This document shows positions 49,699 to 61,105 of a DNA stretch of 64,000 nt, in pieces. This stretch comes from an uncultured Prevotellaceae bacterium (GTDB lineage: Bacteria; Bacteroidota; Bacteroidia; Bacteroidales; Bacteroidaceae): the NCBI GenBank assembly GCA_900318115.1, contig ONJJ01000019.1:58863-122862 (forward strand). The letters are read 5' to 3'. The notes under the pieces were generated by a model. It had not been told where the DNA came from. It saw only the letters and a list, made by a program, of their open reading frames with translations, and ran no database searches. The first letter of the stretch is position 1; every line of letters starts with the position of its first letter. The translations under genes were made by a program, and so were the position numbers.

Positions 49699-51678
49699 TC
49701 ATTGCAGCTCGAGGACCAGCCCCTCGCGCGGCGCCAGCAGCACGTCGTGCGCGAGGTCGAAGCGGCGTCCTGTCGGGATGTCGATGGCGGTGAGGCTGGA
49801 GGCGGTGGCGCTGGTGTCCAGCAGCTCGGCGTAGCGGCTGACCTCCATCGTGGCTTCGTGGTCGGTGCCGTTGACGACGGTGATGACGGTGTTGCGGTGC
49901 CATCGGCGTGCCACGACGTACACCCCCTTCCAGGGTGTGAACTGCGTCGTGTAGCCTCGGATGATGGTCTCGTTGCCCTGTCGCCAGTGCAGCAGGCGGC
50001 TCAGCCACTGCACCATGTCCTCCTGTTCGGGGGTGCGCCCTTCGGGGGTGAAGGCGTTGCGCTCGTCGCCGGGGAAACCGCCGGGGAAGTCGCAGCGCAC
50101 GTCGCCGTCGGTCACGGCCTTGGTGCCGTCCATCAGGATCTCGGTGCCGTAGTAAATCTGCGGTATTCGCGGCAGGGTCAGCAGCAGGGCCAGCGCCTGC
50201 TTCAGCTTCTCCACTCGGTATGGCCCTTGTGCGGTGCCGAGGAAGCGGTCGGTGTCGTGGTTGTCCACGAAGGCCATCACGTGCGCGGGGTCTTCGTAGA
50301 GGTAGTCATAGACGAGGCTGTTGTAGATGCGGTTGTATCCGTCCCACCATCCGTCGGTCTCCTCGTTCTTCGCCTTGGCCAGCTTGTCGAAGAAGCTGAA
50401 GTCCATGACGGTCGGCAGGTAGGAGTTCTCCTCTGCGGGCACCAGCCGGCTGTCCTTCTGCCAGGAGGCGGTGTAGGGCGGCTCGGTCACCCAGGTCTCT
50501 CCGACGACGTTGAAGTTCGGATACTCCTCGTTCAGGCGCTTCATCCAGCGTGCCATGCCTTGGGCGTCGGCGTAGGGGTAGGTGTCCATTCGGATGCCGT
50601 TGATGCCAGCCGTCTCTATCCACCAGATGCTGTTCTGGATGAGGTAGGTCATGACGTGCGGGTTGCGGTGGTTCAGGTCCGGCATGGTGGGCACGAACCA
50701 TCCGTCCACGCTCTCGCGGAGGTCGACCTCCGAGCGGTAGGGGTCGCGGATGGAGGTGAGCTTGTAGCTGGTCTGGAGGAATTTGTCGGTGGTGTGCACC
50801 TCGCCTTGCTCGTTGCGGCGGTCGTTGCCTTGCAGCCACTCGGGGCAGTTCAGCCAGTCCTTGCTCGGGAGGTCGCTGACCCAGGGATGGTCGAATCCGC
50901 AGTGGTTGAAGATCATGTCCATGACCACCTTGATGCCCATCCGATGGGCCTCGTCGATGAGCAGGCGGTACTGCTCGTTGGAGCCGAAGCGCGGGTCCAC
51001 ACGGTAGTAGTCCGTGGTGGCGTAGCCGTGGTAGGTGCTGGCGTCGTGGTCGTCCGGCGAGTTGTTCTCGAGCACGGGCGTGAACCACAGTGCTGTGACT
51101 CCGAGCTGCTTGAAGTACTCCAGGTGCTCGCGGATTCCCTCCAGGTCTCCGCCGTGGCGCAGGCTGGGTTGCGAGCGGTCCTCGCGGTAGGGTCGCATTC
51201 CCGGCATCTGCTGCGGGTGGTTGGGCCCTTGCGCGAAGCGGTCGGGCATGAGCATGTAGAGGACGTCGGCGTTGGTGAATCCCTCGCGCTGCTCGCCCGC
51301 CATCTCGCGCTGCTTCAGGCGGTAGCGGACGATGGTCTTGTCCTCCGTCCCTGGGCGCGTGAATGCGATGGGCAGCTCGCCCGCTTTCGCGCCCTGGAGG
51401 TTCAGGTACACGAACAGGTAGTTGGGGGAATCCAGGCGCACCACGGAGTCCAGGCGCGCGCCGTCCACGGCGACCTCGGCATCGCGGATGCCGGGTCCAT
51501 AGACCATCAGCTGTAGCGACGGGTCCTTCATCCCTGCGTACCAGTCTGTGGGGTCGATGCGGGTGATCTCTACGGCGCCGTTGCCTTCGTCGGAGAAGGC
51601 GCCGGGGCGCTGGCGGCAGCCCGCCGGCAGCAGGCAGAGCGCGCCGGCGAGGGCGGCGACAGTTCGGTTCAGTTTCAT
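49699..51678 (-). CDS. GH13 alpha-amylase/neopullulanase-like lipoprotein
   Basis: 659 residues from ATG 51678 (MKLNRTVAALAGALCLLPAG, then Cys21 lipobox); a longer frame reaching 51879 is rejected because the promoter box at 51732-51740 lies inside it. N-terminal beta domain, then GH13 barrel: VVMDMIFNHCGFDHPW, GIRMDTYPYADAQG (nucleophile Asp), NFNVVGETWVTEPP (acid Glu), MAFVDNHDTDRFLG (third Asp). Resembles SusA-type neopullulanases that cut alpha-1,4-glucans in the periplasm. First gene of a five-gene operon otherwise devoted to uronic-acid sugars. Confidence 0.9.
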   Translation of the reverse strand: MKLNRTVAALAGALCLLPAGCRQRPGAFSDEGNGAVEITRIDPTDWYAGMKDPSLQLMVYGPGIRDAEVAVDGARLDSVVRLDSPNYLFVYLNLQGAKAGELPIAFTRPGTEDKTIVRYRLKQREMAGEQREGFTNADVLYMLMPDRFAQGPNHPQQMPGMRPYREDRSQPSLRHGGDLEGIREHLEYFKQLGVTALWFTPVLENNSPDDHDASTYHGYATTDYYRVDPRFGSNEQYRLLIDEAHRMGIKVVMDMIFNHCGFDHPWVSDLPSKDWLNCPEWLQGNDRRNEQGEVHTTDKFLQTSYKLTSIRDPYRSEVDLRESVDGWFVPTMPDLNHRNPHVMTYLIQNSIWWIETAGINGIRMDTYPYADAQGMARWMKRLNEEYPNFNVVGETWVTEPPYTASWQKDSRLVPAEENSYLPTVMDFSFFDKLAKAKNEETDGWWDGYNRIYNSLVYDYLYEDPAHVMAFVDNHDTDRFLGTAQGPYRVEKLKQALALLLTLPRIPQIYYGTEILMDGTKAVTDGDVRCDFPGGFPGDERNAFTPEGRTPEQEDMVQWLSRLLHWRQGNETIIRGYTTQFTPWKGVYVVARRWHRNTVITVVNGTDHEATMEVSRYAELLDTSATASSLTAIDIPTGRRFDLAHDVLLAPREGLVLELQ

Positions 51679-51731
51679 ATCGGTATGTGATTTTAAGTTA
51701 GCCGAGAGAGAGAGGGGGGCGTCTTTCGTCT

Positions 51732-51740
51732 GCAAAGTTA
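51732..51740 (-). promoter_or_regulatory. Promoter of the GH13-GH88-lyase-GH97-fusion operon
   Basis: TAACTTTGC on the minus strand, 54 bases before ATG 51678. No other clear box was seen within the operon; gaps are 30, 9 and 22 bp and a 4-base overlap. Confidence 0.65.
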
Positions 51741-52071
51741 CGATTTTTATTCCTCTCTGCCGCATCTTCGGGCGTTTTTTTTTGCCGTGCAGGCTTCTGA
51801 GGACTGTTTTTTCGCCTCTGCGGCCGAAAAAGACTACCCTACGCCTCAAAAAAAAGACGAAGCGCACATATACTTTCATTCATTCATTCATTTGTTCATT
51901 CTTTCATTTGTTTTCTTTCTTCTCTTTCTTTATAAAAGGGGTATGGGGGAATGCTTTCTTTCTCATTCTTTCTTAAAAGGCTTACACGGAGGCTGGAAAT
52001 TGCCCCGCCGCGGTGGGGGAAAAATGATGATGAAAGGAACGGTGAGGAAGGGAGAGAGAAGGGAGAGGGAC
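51741..52071. other. Intergenic, low-complexity, no gene seen
   Basis: T-rich and TTCA-type short repeats (51870-51960), then a purine-rich stretch. Contains TTTTTTTT and a CCCC-GCCGCGG-TGGGG palindrome near 52000. It leads into the second 22-bp array. Confidence 0.6.
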
Positions 52072-52291
52072 ACACTGCGGCTTTGACGGCGATGCCCCGC
52101 GGGATGAAGAAGCCTGCCCCGTGGGATGACGGAACCTGCAACGCGGCTTAGGCGGCGATGCCCCGCGGCCTTCGGGACGGTACGCCGCGGCTTTCGAGAC
52201 GGTACGCCGTGGTGTATGGGGCTGTGCCCCGCGGTGTGTGGGATGATACGCCGCGGTGTATGGGGCTGTGGCCCGCGGTGTGTGAGTTATC
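52072..52291. repeat. 22-bp periodic repeat array at the GH78 3' end
   Basis: Ten contiguous 22-bp units with core CCGCGG or CCGTGG at the same phase (for example ACGCCGCGGTGTATGGGGCT). The last unit includes the stop codon of the rhamnosidase gene. Same period and core as the array at 18499-18978 but different filler sequence. Confidence 0.9.
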
Positions 52292-55200
52292 GCGTCAGCA
52301 CTTTCCTGCCTCCGGCGATGTAGAGCCCGGCGCGCAGCCCCTGCAGCGAAGAAGGTTCGCTGCAGAGCTGGCGTCCGCTGAGGTCATAGACGGGACCGGC
52401 GGGGGTGTCTGTCGTGACGGCCGAGACGGCGTCCTTCAGGCGGGTGGTGAAGCGGTAGAATCCGGAGCCGAGGCGATAGACCTGGCAGCCGTCCTCGTAA
52501 CCCACATATTCCACCCCTTCGGCGTCGGCTGCGGGGCGCTCGCCCTCATAGACGGCAGTCTGGTCGCTGCCTACGGGCAGGTAGAGGGTGGCCGTGGTGT
52601 TGGCCGGCACGGTGCACTCGTAGGTGAAGCCGTCCTGGTCGGCCGTCTGCCAGGCGGAGCGGATTTCTCCGTAGTAGCTCTCGTGGCGGGCGCTGGCGGA
52701 GGTGATGAGTTCCTGGCCTGCGGGCAGTTGTTGGCGACGGTCTGGCTGGGGCTGGAGGATGATGTGTTTGAATCCGGGCTGCTGCTCGTCGTACTGAATA
52801 CCGCACATATAGCGATACATCCATTCGCCGACGGCGCCGTAGGCGTAGTGGTTGAAGCTGTTCATGCCAGGGTCGCCGAAGCCGCTTTCCTTGGTGTAGC
52901 TGTTCCAGCGCTCCCAGATAGTGGTGGCGCCCTGGTCCACGCTGTAGAGCCAGGAGGGGCACTTGCGCTGCAGGAGCAGGTCGTAGGCGAAGTCGTTCAG
53001 CCCGAAGCGCGAGAGGGTGGGGCCCAGCAGGGGTGTTCCGGCAAAGCCAGTGTTTAGCTTGTAGCTGTTGTTGCGGATGGATCGCGTGAGGCGTGTCTTG
53101 ATGTTCTCGATTTCCTGCTCGCCCTCGAGAAGGTTGAACTGCAGGGCCATGAGCAGTGCCGTCTGTGTGCCTTGGCGCACGGTGGGAGTGATGTAGCGGT
53201 GGCGGAACTCGTCTTTGATCTTCAGGAAGAGCTGGTCGTAGTGCTCGGCCTTCTGTGCGTAGGTGTCGGTGGCGCCCTCGCTGAGTGCGCGGCTCATCTT
53301 GGCCATGAGCTGCGTGACGTAGGCGTAGTAGGCCACGGCGATGTAGCGGGTGTCGGTGGTGACGAAGGAGAGCCAGTCGCCCCAGGTGAGGCCTCCGCCG
53401 TTGTACTGGTAGCCGTCGAAGACCTGCTTGGAGAGGTAGTTCATGTAGCGTTCCATGGATTCATAGCTCTCGCGGATGACGTCCTTGTTGCCCGTCATGA
53501 CGTAGAGGCTCCAGGGAACCACGATTCCGGCGTCGGCCCATACGGTCTGGCCGAAGGGTGTGCCCCAGCACTCGGGTGCCACTCCGGGGTAGGCGCCTTC
53601 TGCGTTCTGCCCGTCGCGCACGTCCTGCAGCCATTTGCGGTAGAAGGATTCCGTGTAGGCGTTGAAGAGTCCCGTGCAGGCGAACACCTGTGTGTCGGCC
53701 ATCCAGCCCAGCCGTTCGTCGCGCTGCGGGCAGTCCGTGGGCACGCTGAGCTGGTTGCCCCGCTGTCCCCAGGTGATGTTGGAGAAGAGCTGGTTGACGA
53801 GTGCATGGCTGGTCTCCACGAAGCCGCGGTCCTCGGTGGAGGAACTGACGGGCTGCGCCTCGATGGAGAGAATTTCGACATCGTCGGAGGGCGTGACCTC
53901 GCAGTAGCGGAATCCGAAGAAGGTGGTGGAGCTGTGGTAGCTCTCGCCGTCCACGGCGCCGCAGAGGGTGTAGTAGAGCGATGCCTTGGCCGAGCGGAGG
54001 TTGGCCAGATAGGGAGTGCCGCCGGGGCCGTCGTTACCTCGGCTGCGCGAGCCGGTGTCGTTCAGCATCTCGACGAAGCGCATTTTCAGGCGGTTGCCGG
54101 CGCGGCCCTTCACGCGGAAGTTGACCCACCCGACGATGTTCTGGCCGAAGTCGAAGACCACGGACTGCCCTTTCCGGACCACCACGGCGCCGGGGCCCTC
54201 GGTGGTGCTGACGGCGTTGGCCAGGCCGAAGTCCGTGCCGGTGCTCTTGACGCCCTCGTGGATGGTGGCGGTGCGCACTTGCTGGACTTTGTCGGGCAGG
54301 GTGCGGACGTAACCGCCCGTGAAGGCTTCGATCTTGCCTTTGAACTCCACGTTCTCGCGCACGGCATTCCATTGGCTGTCATCGTAGTCTGCCGCGGTCC
54401 AGTTGCTGGCCAGACGGGCATCGTAGATCTCGCCGTCGTAGATGTCGCCGAGCTTCAGCGCTCCGCCCTTGGAGGAGAGCCAACTGAGGTCGGTGACGAC
54501 GGTGTCCTCCGTGCCGTCGGCGTAGCGGATGAGCAGTTTTGCCAAGAAACCGAGGTTGGGGGAACCGTAGGCTCCGTGCATGACGGCTCCTGCCCACCAG
54601 CCGGGAGTGACCACGGCTCCGATGGCGTTCTTGCCCTGGGAGATGAGGGCGGTGACGTCGTGTGTGCTGTAGAAGACGCGGTAGCGGAAGTCGGTCCATC
54701 CGGGCTTCAGCTCCTCGTAGATGGTGGTGCCGTCGGGCTGCACGTGGCCTACTCGCTGTCCGTTCATGAACAGGTCATAGACGCCCAGTCCGCTGGTGAA
54801 CAGGGTGGCGGAGGCCACGGGCTTGTTGACGGCAAAGGTCTTGCGCAGCTGCGGCATGCCGCTGGTGGCGGTCTGCATGAGTCGTTTCTCGCCGGAGGGG
54901 GATTTCATGTGACACATGCGCGAGCCCTGGAAGTCCTCGACCTGGGCGTCGTAGAAGTAGTCGGAGGAGAGTGCCTCGAAGTCCTCGGAGAGGCGCACGT
55001 GGGGCGTGCCGTCGGCGTCGTACTCGGTGAGGACGAGGTTGTCGAAGTAGGCTTCCTCGCCGGCGTTGTTGTCCACGCGCAGGCCGATGTCGCCCCAGAC
55101 GGCGGTGCCCGTGTTGTCCGTGTAGGTGTCCACGAGCTGCCGGTCCACGTAGGTGCGGATGGTTGTGCCCTCGACCTCCACGCGGTAGTGGTGTAGGTGG

Positions 55201-56405
55201 CCGACGATGTCGCTCTTCTTCAGCTGGGTGAACTGAGCATCGTTCCAGGTGAGGTTGCCGTTGATGTATGTGTGATGGCGCACGGCGGGGTTGGCGTTGT
55301 CGTTGGCGTTGATCTGCCAGAGGTGGTAGGTGTTGGAACTGGTGGCGGCGAAGACGACGGCGGCGCTGGCCTTGACGAGAAACATATCGTAGTCCAGGGC
55401 GTAGTGGACGTGAGTGGCGTCGGTCTGCTTCTGCCACACGAGCACGTGGCTGGTTGTGGAACCCACGATGCGTAGCTTGCCGCCGGTCAGGGTCCCGCCG
55501 GTGAAGGCGTTGCCCTCGGAGAAGTCCTCGGCGAAGAGCACGTTGCCGCCAGGGGTGGTGACAAGGATGTCGTCATATACGCCAATCTCCTCGCGGGCGT
55601 CGCGCTGGCCGTGGTCCTGGCGCATGCCCACCCGGCCGTACTTGAAGTCGCCGGTGCGGTCGTCCACCAGCACGTCGTTGATGTAAGTCTTTGCGCGCGA
55701 GGCGCCGGTGATCTCGATGCGGAGGGTGAACTCGTCGGTGTTGTTCAGCGCCACCTTGCCGGTGAGGTTGATGTCGGCCAGGCAGGCGGGGTTGCCGTTC
55801 TTCCATACGTGGGGCCGCAGGCGCGGGAAGTCACCTTCGGTGTTGAGCTGCCAGAAGTAGAAGTTCGATGCGTCCTGCATGGCGAAGCATAGTCCGGCTG
55901 CCGTCCGCTCGATGCGCACCTTGCCTTCCACGGTGTAGTCGGTGATCTCGTCGGAGACCTGTCCGGCCGGCAGGTCGGTGGCTTGGATCCAGCGGGCACC
56001 GCTCCATCCTGTGCCCATCAGTCCGGTCTCGAAGTAGGCTGTCTCCGTCGAGGTGGCCGTCTGGCCTTTGTTGTCCTGCACGGTCACGCGCCAGTAGTAT
56101 CGCTGTGCCGGCTGGAGTGCCGAGGCGCTGACGCTGACGGCGACCGATTGCTGGCTCGGGACGAGGCCCGAGTCGAATACGATGTGCTCGCCCGCGGCGT
56201 CCGTGGAGAGCTGAAGCTGGTAGGCGGTCTGCACCACACCCCGCTCCTGCGACTGCAGCTGCCAGGTGAATTGAAGGTCGGATTGATCGATGCCGCTGGG
56301 GTTGCGCAGGGTCTGCACGCGCAGGTTGTCAACGGTCAAGGCCCAAGTGCTTGCGCAGGTGGCGAGTGCGAGCAGTGTGCTCAGGAAGAAAGTCTTTTTC
56401 TGCAT
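52287..56405 (-). CDS. Large alpha-L-rhamnosidase (GH78) with lectin-like inserts and sorting tail
   Basis: 1372 residues from ATG 56405 (MQKKTFFLSTLLALATCAST); the longer frame to 56441 overlaps a promoter box. Order: signal peptide, Ig-like domain (about 20-125), two LamG/concanavalin-like domains (about 145-300 and 305-460; TDYTVEGKVRIERTAAGLCF, HVHYALDYDMFLVK), rhamnosidase N domain (NGQRVGHVQPDGTTIYEELK), (alpha/alpha)6 barrel with TDCPQRDERLGWMADTQVF, beta domain, then DLSGRQLCS and a tail ending AGLYIAGGRKVLTR. The lectin-like pair is an addition to the standard GH78 plan and may bind polysaccharide. Upstream of, and on the same strand as, the GH13-led operon, separated by the 22-bp array. 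Confidence 0.9.
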   Translation of the reverse strand: MQKKTFFLSTLLALATCASTWALTVDNLRVQTLRNPSGIDQSDLQFTWQLQSQERGVVQTAYQLQLSTDAAGEHIVFDSGLVPSQQSVAVSVSASALQPAQRYYWRVTVQDNKGQTATSTETAYFETGLMGTGWSGARWIQATDLPAGQVSDEITDYTVEGKVRIERTAAGLCFAMQDASNFYFWQLNTEGDFPRLRPHVWKNGNPACLADINLTGKVALNNTDEFTLRIEITGASRAKTYINDVLVDDRTGDFKYGRVGMRQDHGQRDAREEIGVYDDILVTTPGGNVLFAEDFSEGNAFTGGTLTGGKLRIVGSTTSHVLVWQKQTDATHVHYALDYDMFLVKASAAVVFAATSSNTYHLWQINANDNANPAVRHHTYINGNLTWNDAQFTQLKKSDIVGHLHHYRVEVEGTTIRTYVDRQLVDTYTDNTGTAVWGDIGLRVDNNAGEEAYFDNLVLTEYDADGTPHVRLSEDFEALSSDYFYDAQVEDFQGSRMCHMKSPSGEKRLMQTATSGMPQLRKTFAVNKPVASATLFTSGLGVYDLFMNGQRVGHVQPDGTTIYEELKPGWTDFRYRVFYSTHDVTALISQGKNAIGAVVTPGWWAGAVMHGAYGSPNLGFLAKLLIRYADGTEDTVVTDLSWLSSKGGALKLGDIYDGEIYDARLASNWTAADYDDSQWNAVRENVEFKGKIEAFTGGYVRTLPDKVQQVRTATIHEGVKSTGTDFGLANAVSTTEGPGAVVVRKGQSVVFDFGQNIVGWVNFRVKGRAGNRLKMRFVEMLNDTGSRSRGNDGPGGTPYLANLRSAKASLYYTLCGAVDGESYHSSTTFFGFRYCEVTPSDDVEILSIEAQPVSSSTEDRGFVETSHALVNQLFSNITWGQRGNQLSVPTDCPQRDERLGWMADTQVFACTGLFNAYTESFYRKWLQDVRDGQNAEGAYPGVAPECWGTPFGQTVWADAGIVVPWSLYVMTGNKDVIRESYESMERYMNYLSKQVFDGYQYNGGGLTWGDWLSFVTTDTRYIAVAYYAYVTQLMAKMSRALSEGATDTYAQKAEHYDQLFLKIKDEFRHRYITPTVRQGTQTALLMALQFNLLEGEQEIENIKTRLTRSIRNNSYKLNTGFAGTPLLGPTLSRFGLNDFAYDLLLQRKCPSWLYSVDQGATTIWERWNSYTKESGFGDPGMNSFNHYAYGAVGEWMYRYMCGIQYDEQQPGFKHIILQPQPDRRQQLPAGQELITSASARHESYYGEIRSAWQTADQDGFTYECTVPANTTATLYLPVGSDQTAVYEGERPAADAEGVEYVGYEDGCQVYRLGSGFYRFTTRLKDAVSAVTTDTPAGPVYDLSGRQLCSEPSSLQGLRAGLYIAGGRKVLTR

Positions 56406-56438
56406 AGTCGGAATGAGTCTTTGATGTCTTTCTGGCTG

Positions 56439-56447
56439 CAAAAGTAC
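56439..56447 (-). promoter_or_regulatory. Promoter of the large GH78 gene
   Basis: TACTTTTGC on the minus strand, 33 bases before ATG 56405. Confidence 0.65.
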
Positions 56448-56545
56448 GCTTTTCTGCGCTCTTTATTGCGCACTTTCTGACCAAAAACAGTATTATTTGT
56501 TAAAAAGAGCCCTTCGGAGCCTGCCGTCCAGGTTTCCGCGGTGCG

Positions 56546-56590
56546 AAAAAAAGCCCATAGCCGGGGGAGCGGTTTCCCGTGCTGTGGGCT
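56546..56590 (-). terminator. Intrinsic terminator after the SusB-like gene
   Basis: On the minus strand AGCCCACAGC pairs with GCTATGGGCT and is followed by seven T. It ends the leftward malQ/GH97 transcript. Confidence 0.85.
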
Positions 56591-56663
56591 GTGGGCTTGC
56601 CTGCTGGGCGGGCGGAGCGGGGGGCGGGCGGGCGGCTGCTGCGGCGGGCGGCGTGTGTGGTCG

Positions 56664-58934
<2,271 letters not shown>

Positions 58935-61025
58935 TTATCTGTTGCCTTTGGCCACCATTTCGCGTATGCCCTCTGTGAACTGCTTGTCGTTCTTGAGGTC
59001 CTCGATGTTGAGGTGCATGCGGTAGCGCCAGTAGTGGTGCGGGTTGGCAGGAATATTTATGCGCTCTGCGGCGGCGTCCTTGAGGCGCAGGTGCTCGTCG
59101 GTGGCCAGCCAGTCCTGGAGGGCGATGACGCATACCATGGACGGGCAGTCGAGATGTCGCTGGATGATGTGGCGTGCGAGGTTGCCTGGGAGCGGGTGGG
59201 GCGCAGGTCCCTGGAGGCCGAGGATGGAGTTGTAGTAGTCCTGGGTGCGCTCGTAGTCCTCGTCCCACCACATGCGCAGGGTGGGGGTGTCGTGGCTGCT
59301 GATGGTGGCCACGGAGCGGCGTGGGTTGCGCTCGACGTGGCCGAATCGCACCCAGGGCTCCTTGGGCATGGATTCCAGCTCCAGGCTGAGGATGCCGAGC
59401 TCGTCCATGACCCACTGCACGCAGGCGGGCACCATCCCGAGGTCCTCGGCGCAGCAGAGCATGCGCGTGGCCCGCACCAGCTTGGGCAGCTTCTGCATGG
59501 CTTCCTCGTACCAGAACTGGTTGTTGCGGTGGTAGAAGTATTGCTCATAGAGGGCGTCGAAGGCTTGCTTCTCGTGGTCGGAGAGGGAGGCGTAGGCCTC
59601 GGTCTTCTGCGCCGCGATGCGGGGGTGGAAGACCTCGGGGTTGCGGTGGTCGCGCAGGAAGAGGTAGTCGGTGGAGAGGGTTTCTGCGGGTTGGGCTTTG
59701 ATGATGGGTCCCGTGGTGCGCTTCAGGGTCTCGTCGCTGATGCCGTAGGCCCAGATTTCCTCGCGGGAGAGGGCGAGTGCGGGTGCGAACTGGCCGAGGA
59801 GGCCGCTCTTGGCCGGAACGGGGATTTCCCAGATGCGGAAGAAGCCGAGCACGTGGTCGATGCGGTAGGCGTCGAAGTAGCGTGCCATGTTGCGGAAGCG
59901 GCGCTCCCACCACTGGCAGCCGTCGCGCAGCATCTCGTCCCAGTTGTAGGTGGGGAAGCCCCAGTTCTGGCCGTCCTCGGCAAAGTCATCGGGCGGCGCT
60001 CCGGCCTGGCCGTTGAGGTTGAAGTAGCGGGGCTCCTGCCAGACGTCGCAGCCGTGGCGGGCGACGCCGATGGGGATGTCACCTTTAAGTAACACGCCGC
60101 GCGTGCGGGCGTAGGCGTGGACGGCGCTGAGCTGCTGGGCGAGAATGAACTGGACGAAGTACCAGAAGCGGACGGCCGCCCCGGCGGCGTCGGCGCTGGC
60201 GGGGCCGCAGTGCCGGTACTCCTCCGGCCACTGGCCGAAGTCGCCCGTGCCAAACTGGTCGCGCAGGACGCAGTACTGGGCGTAGGGCTCCAGCCACTGG
60301 CGTGACTCGTCGAAGAACGTCTTGAAGGCGGCCGATGCCAGGGTCTTCTTCCCCTCCTGGTCGAAGAGCAGACGGAGGTATTCCAGCTTGGCGGCGTTGA
60401 CGCGCTCGTAGTCGATCTGCGGCAGGGCGTTGAGCTCCCGGCGCAGCTCGTCGAAGCGCTGGCGGTCGGCCTCCTTCTTCAGCTTGGGCAGGGCGCCGAG
60501 TTCCACGTACTGCGGGTGGAGGGCAAAGACGCTGATGCAGGAGTAGGGGTAGGAGTCGCCCCAGGTGTGGCTGCTGGTGGTGTCGTTGATGGGCAGGATC
60601 TGCAGCAGCCGCTGGCCCGATGTGGCCACCCAGTCCACCATCATGCGCAGGTCGCCGAAGTCGCCTACGCCGAAGCTGCGGCGCGAGCGGAGCGAGAAGA
60701 CGGGGATGAGGGTGCCGGCCACGCGGAAGTCCTCGGGAGCGTCCATCCACGAGTCGCGCTGCACCACGGGCAGCGTGGGGTCCGAAACCTCCTTGGGGTC
60801 GAAGCTGTGGGGGCACAGCACCCACTCGGAGCGCTTCTCGCGGCCGCGCCAGGTCACGGTGTAGAAGTATTCTATGGTTTTCTCCACGGTCAGTTCCACC
60901 GACCAGATGATGCCGTCGGTGGTGTGCATGGCATGACGGGTTTGGCTGCCGTCGTGTTCGAGGACGTTCAGGAACAGGTCCTCACCGAAGATGGTTCGGT
61001 ATTCAAGGTCGAATCTGATGTTCAT
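58935..61025 (-). CDS. malQ: 4-alpha-glucanotransferase (GH77), with N-terminal starch-binding-like domain
   Basis: Cytoplasmic amylomaltase/DPE2-like enzyme transferring glucans. 696 residues. The N-terminal about 110 residues look like a single CBM20-type domain (MNIRFDLEYRTIFGEDLFLN; EYFYTVTWRGREKR), then the GH77 barrel: LLQILPINDTTSSHTWGDSY, YRIDHVLGFFRIWEIP (nucleophile Asp), CCAEDLGMVPACV (acid Glu), SSHDTPTLRMWW. Bacteroides relatives are usually near 900 residues with two CBM20 domains, so this is a shorter version. Between the MFS gene and susB in one leftward block. Confidence 0.92.
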   Translation of the reverse strand: MNIRFDLEYRTIFGEDLFLNVLEHDGSQTRHAMHTTDGIIWSVELTVEKTIEYFYTVTWRGREKRSEWVLCPHSFDPKEVSDPTLPVVQRDSWMDAPEDFRVAGTLIPVFSLRSRRSFGVGDFGDLRMMVDWVATSGQRLLQILPINDTTSSHTWGDSYPYSCISVFALHPQYVELGALPKLKKEADRQRFDELRRELNALPQIDYERVNAAKLEYLRLLFDQEGKKTLASAAFKTFFDESRQWLEPYAQYCVLRDQFGTGDFGQWPEEYRHCGPASADAAGAAVRFWYFVQFILAQQLSAVHAYARTRGVLLKGDIPIGVARHGCDVWQEPRYFNLNGQAGAPPDDFAEDGQNWGFPTYNWDEMLRDGCQWWERRFRNMARYFDAYRIDHVLGFFRIWEIPVPAKSGLLGQFAPALALSREEIWAYGISDETLKRTTGPIIKAQPAETLSTDYLFLRDHRNPEVFHPRIAAQKTEAYASLSDHEKQAFDALYEQYFYHRNNQFWYEEAMQKLPKLVRATRMLCCAEDLGMVPACVQWVMDELGILSLELESMPKEPWVRFGHVERNPRRSVATISSHDTPTLRMWWDEDYERTQDYYNSILGLQGPAPHPLPGNLARHIIQRHLDCPSMVCVIALQDWLATDEHLRLKDAAAERINIPANPHHYWRYRMHLNIEDLKNDKQFTEGIREMVAKGNR

Positions 61026-61105
61026 GATGGTATTCTTTTGAGTTGATGGGACGAATGGGGTTTAGGTGGGTCATATAAAAAACGAGCTTTGATGGTGCTC
61101 TTATG

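Noticed and set aside
51679-51879. N-terminal extension of the GH13 enzyme
   Set aside because: A promoter box lies inside it and the lipoprotein signal begins at 51678.
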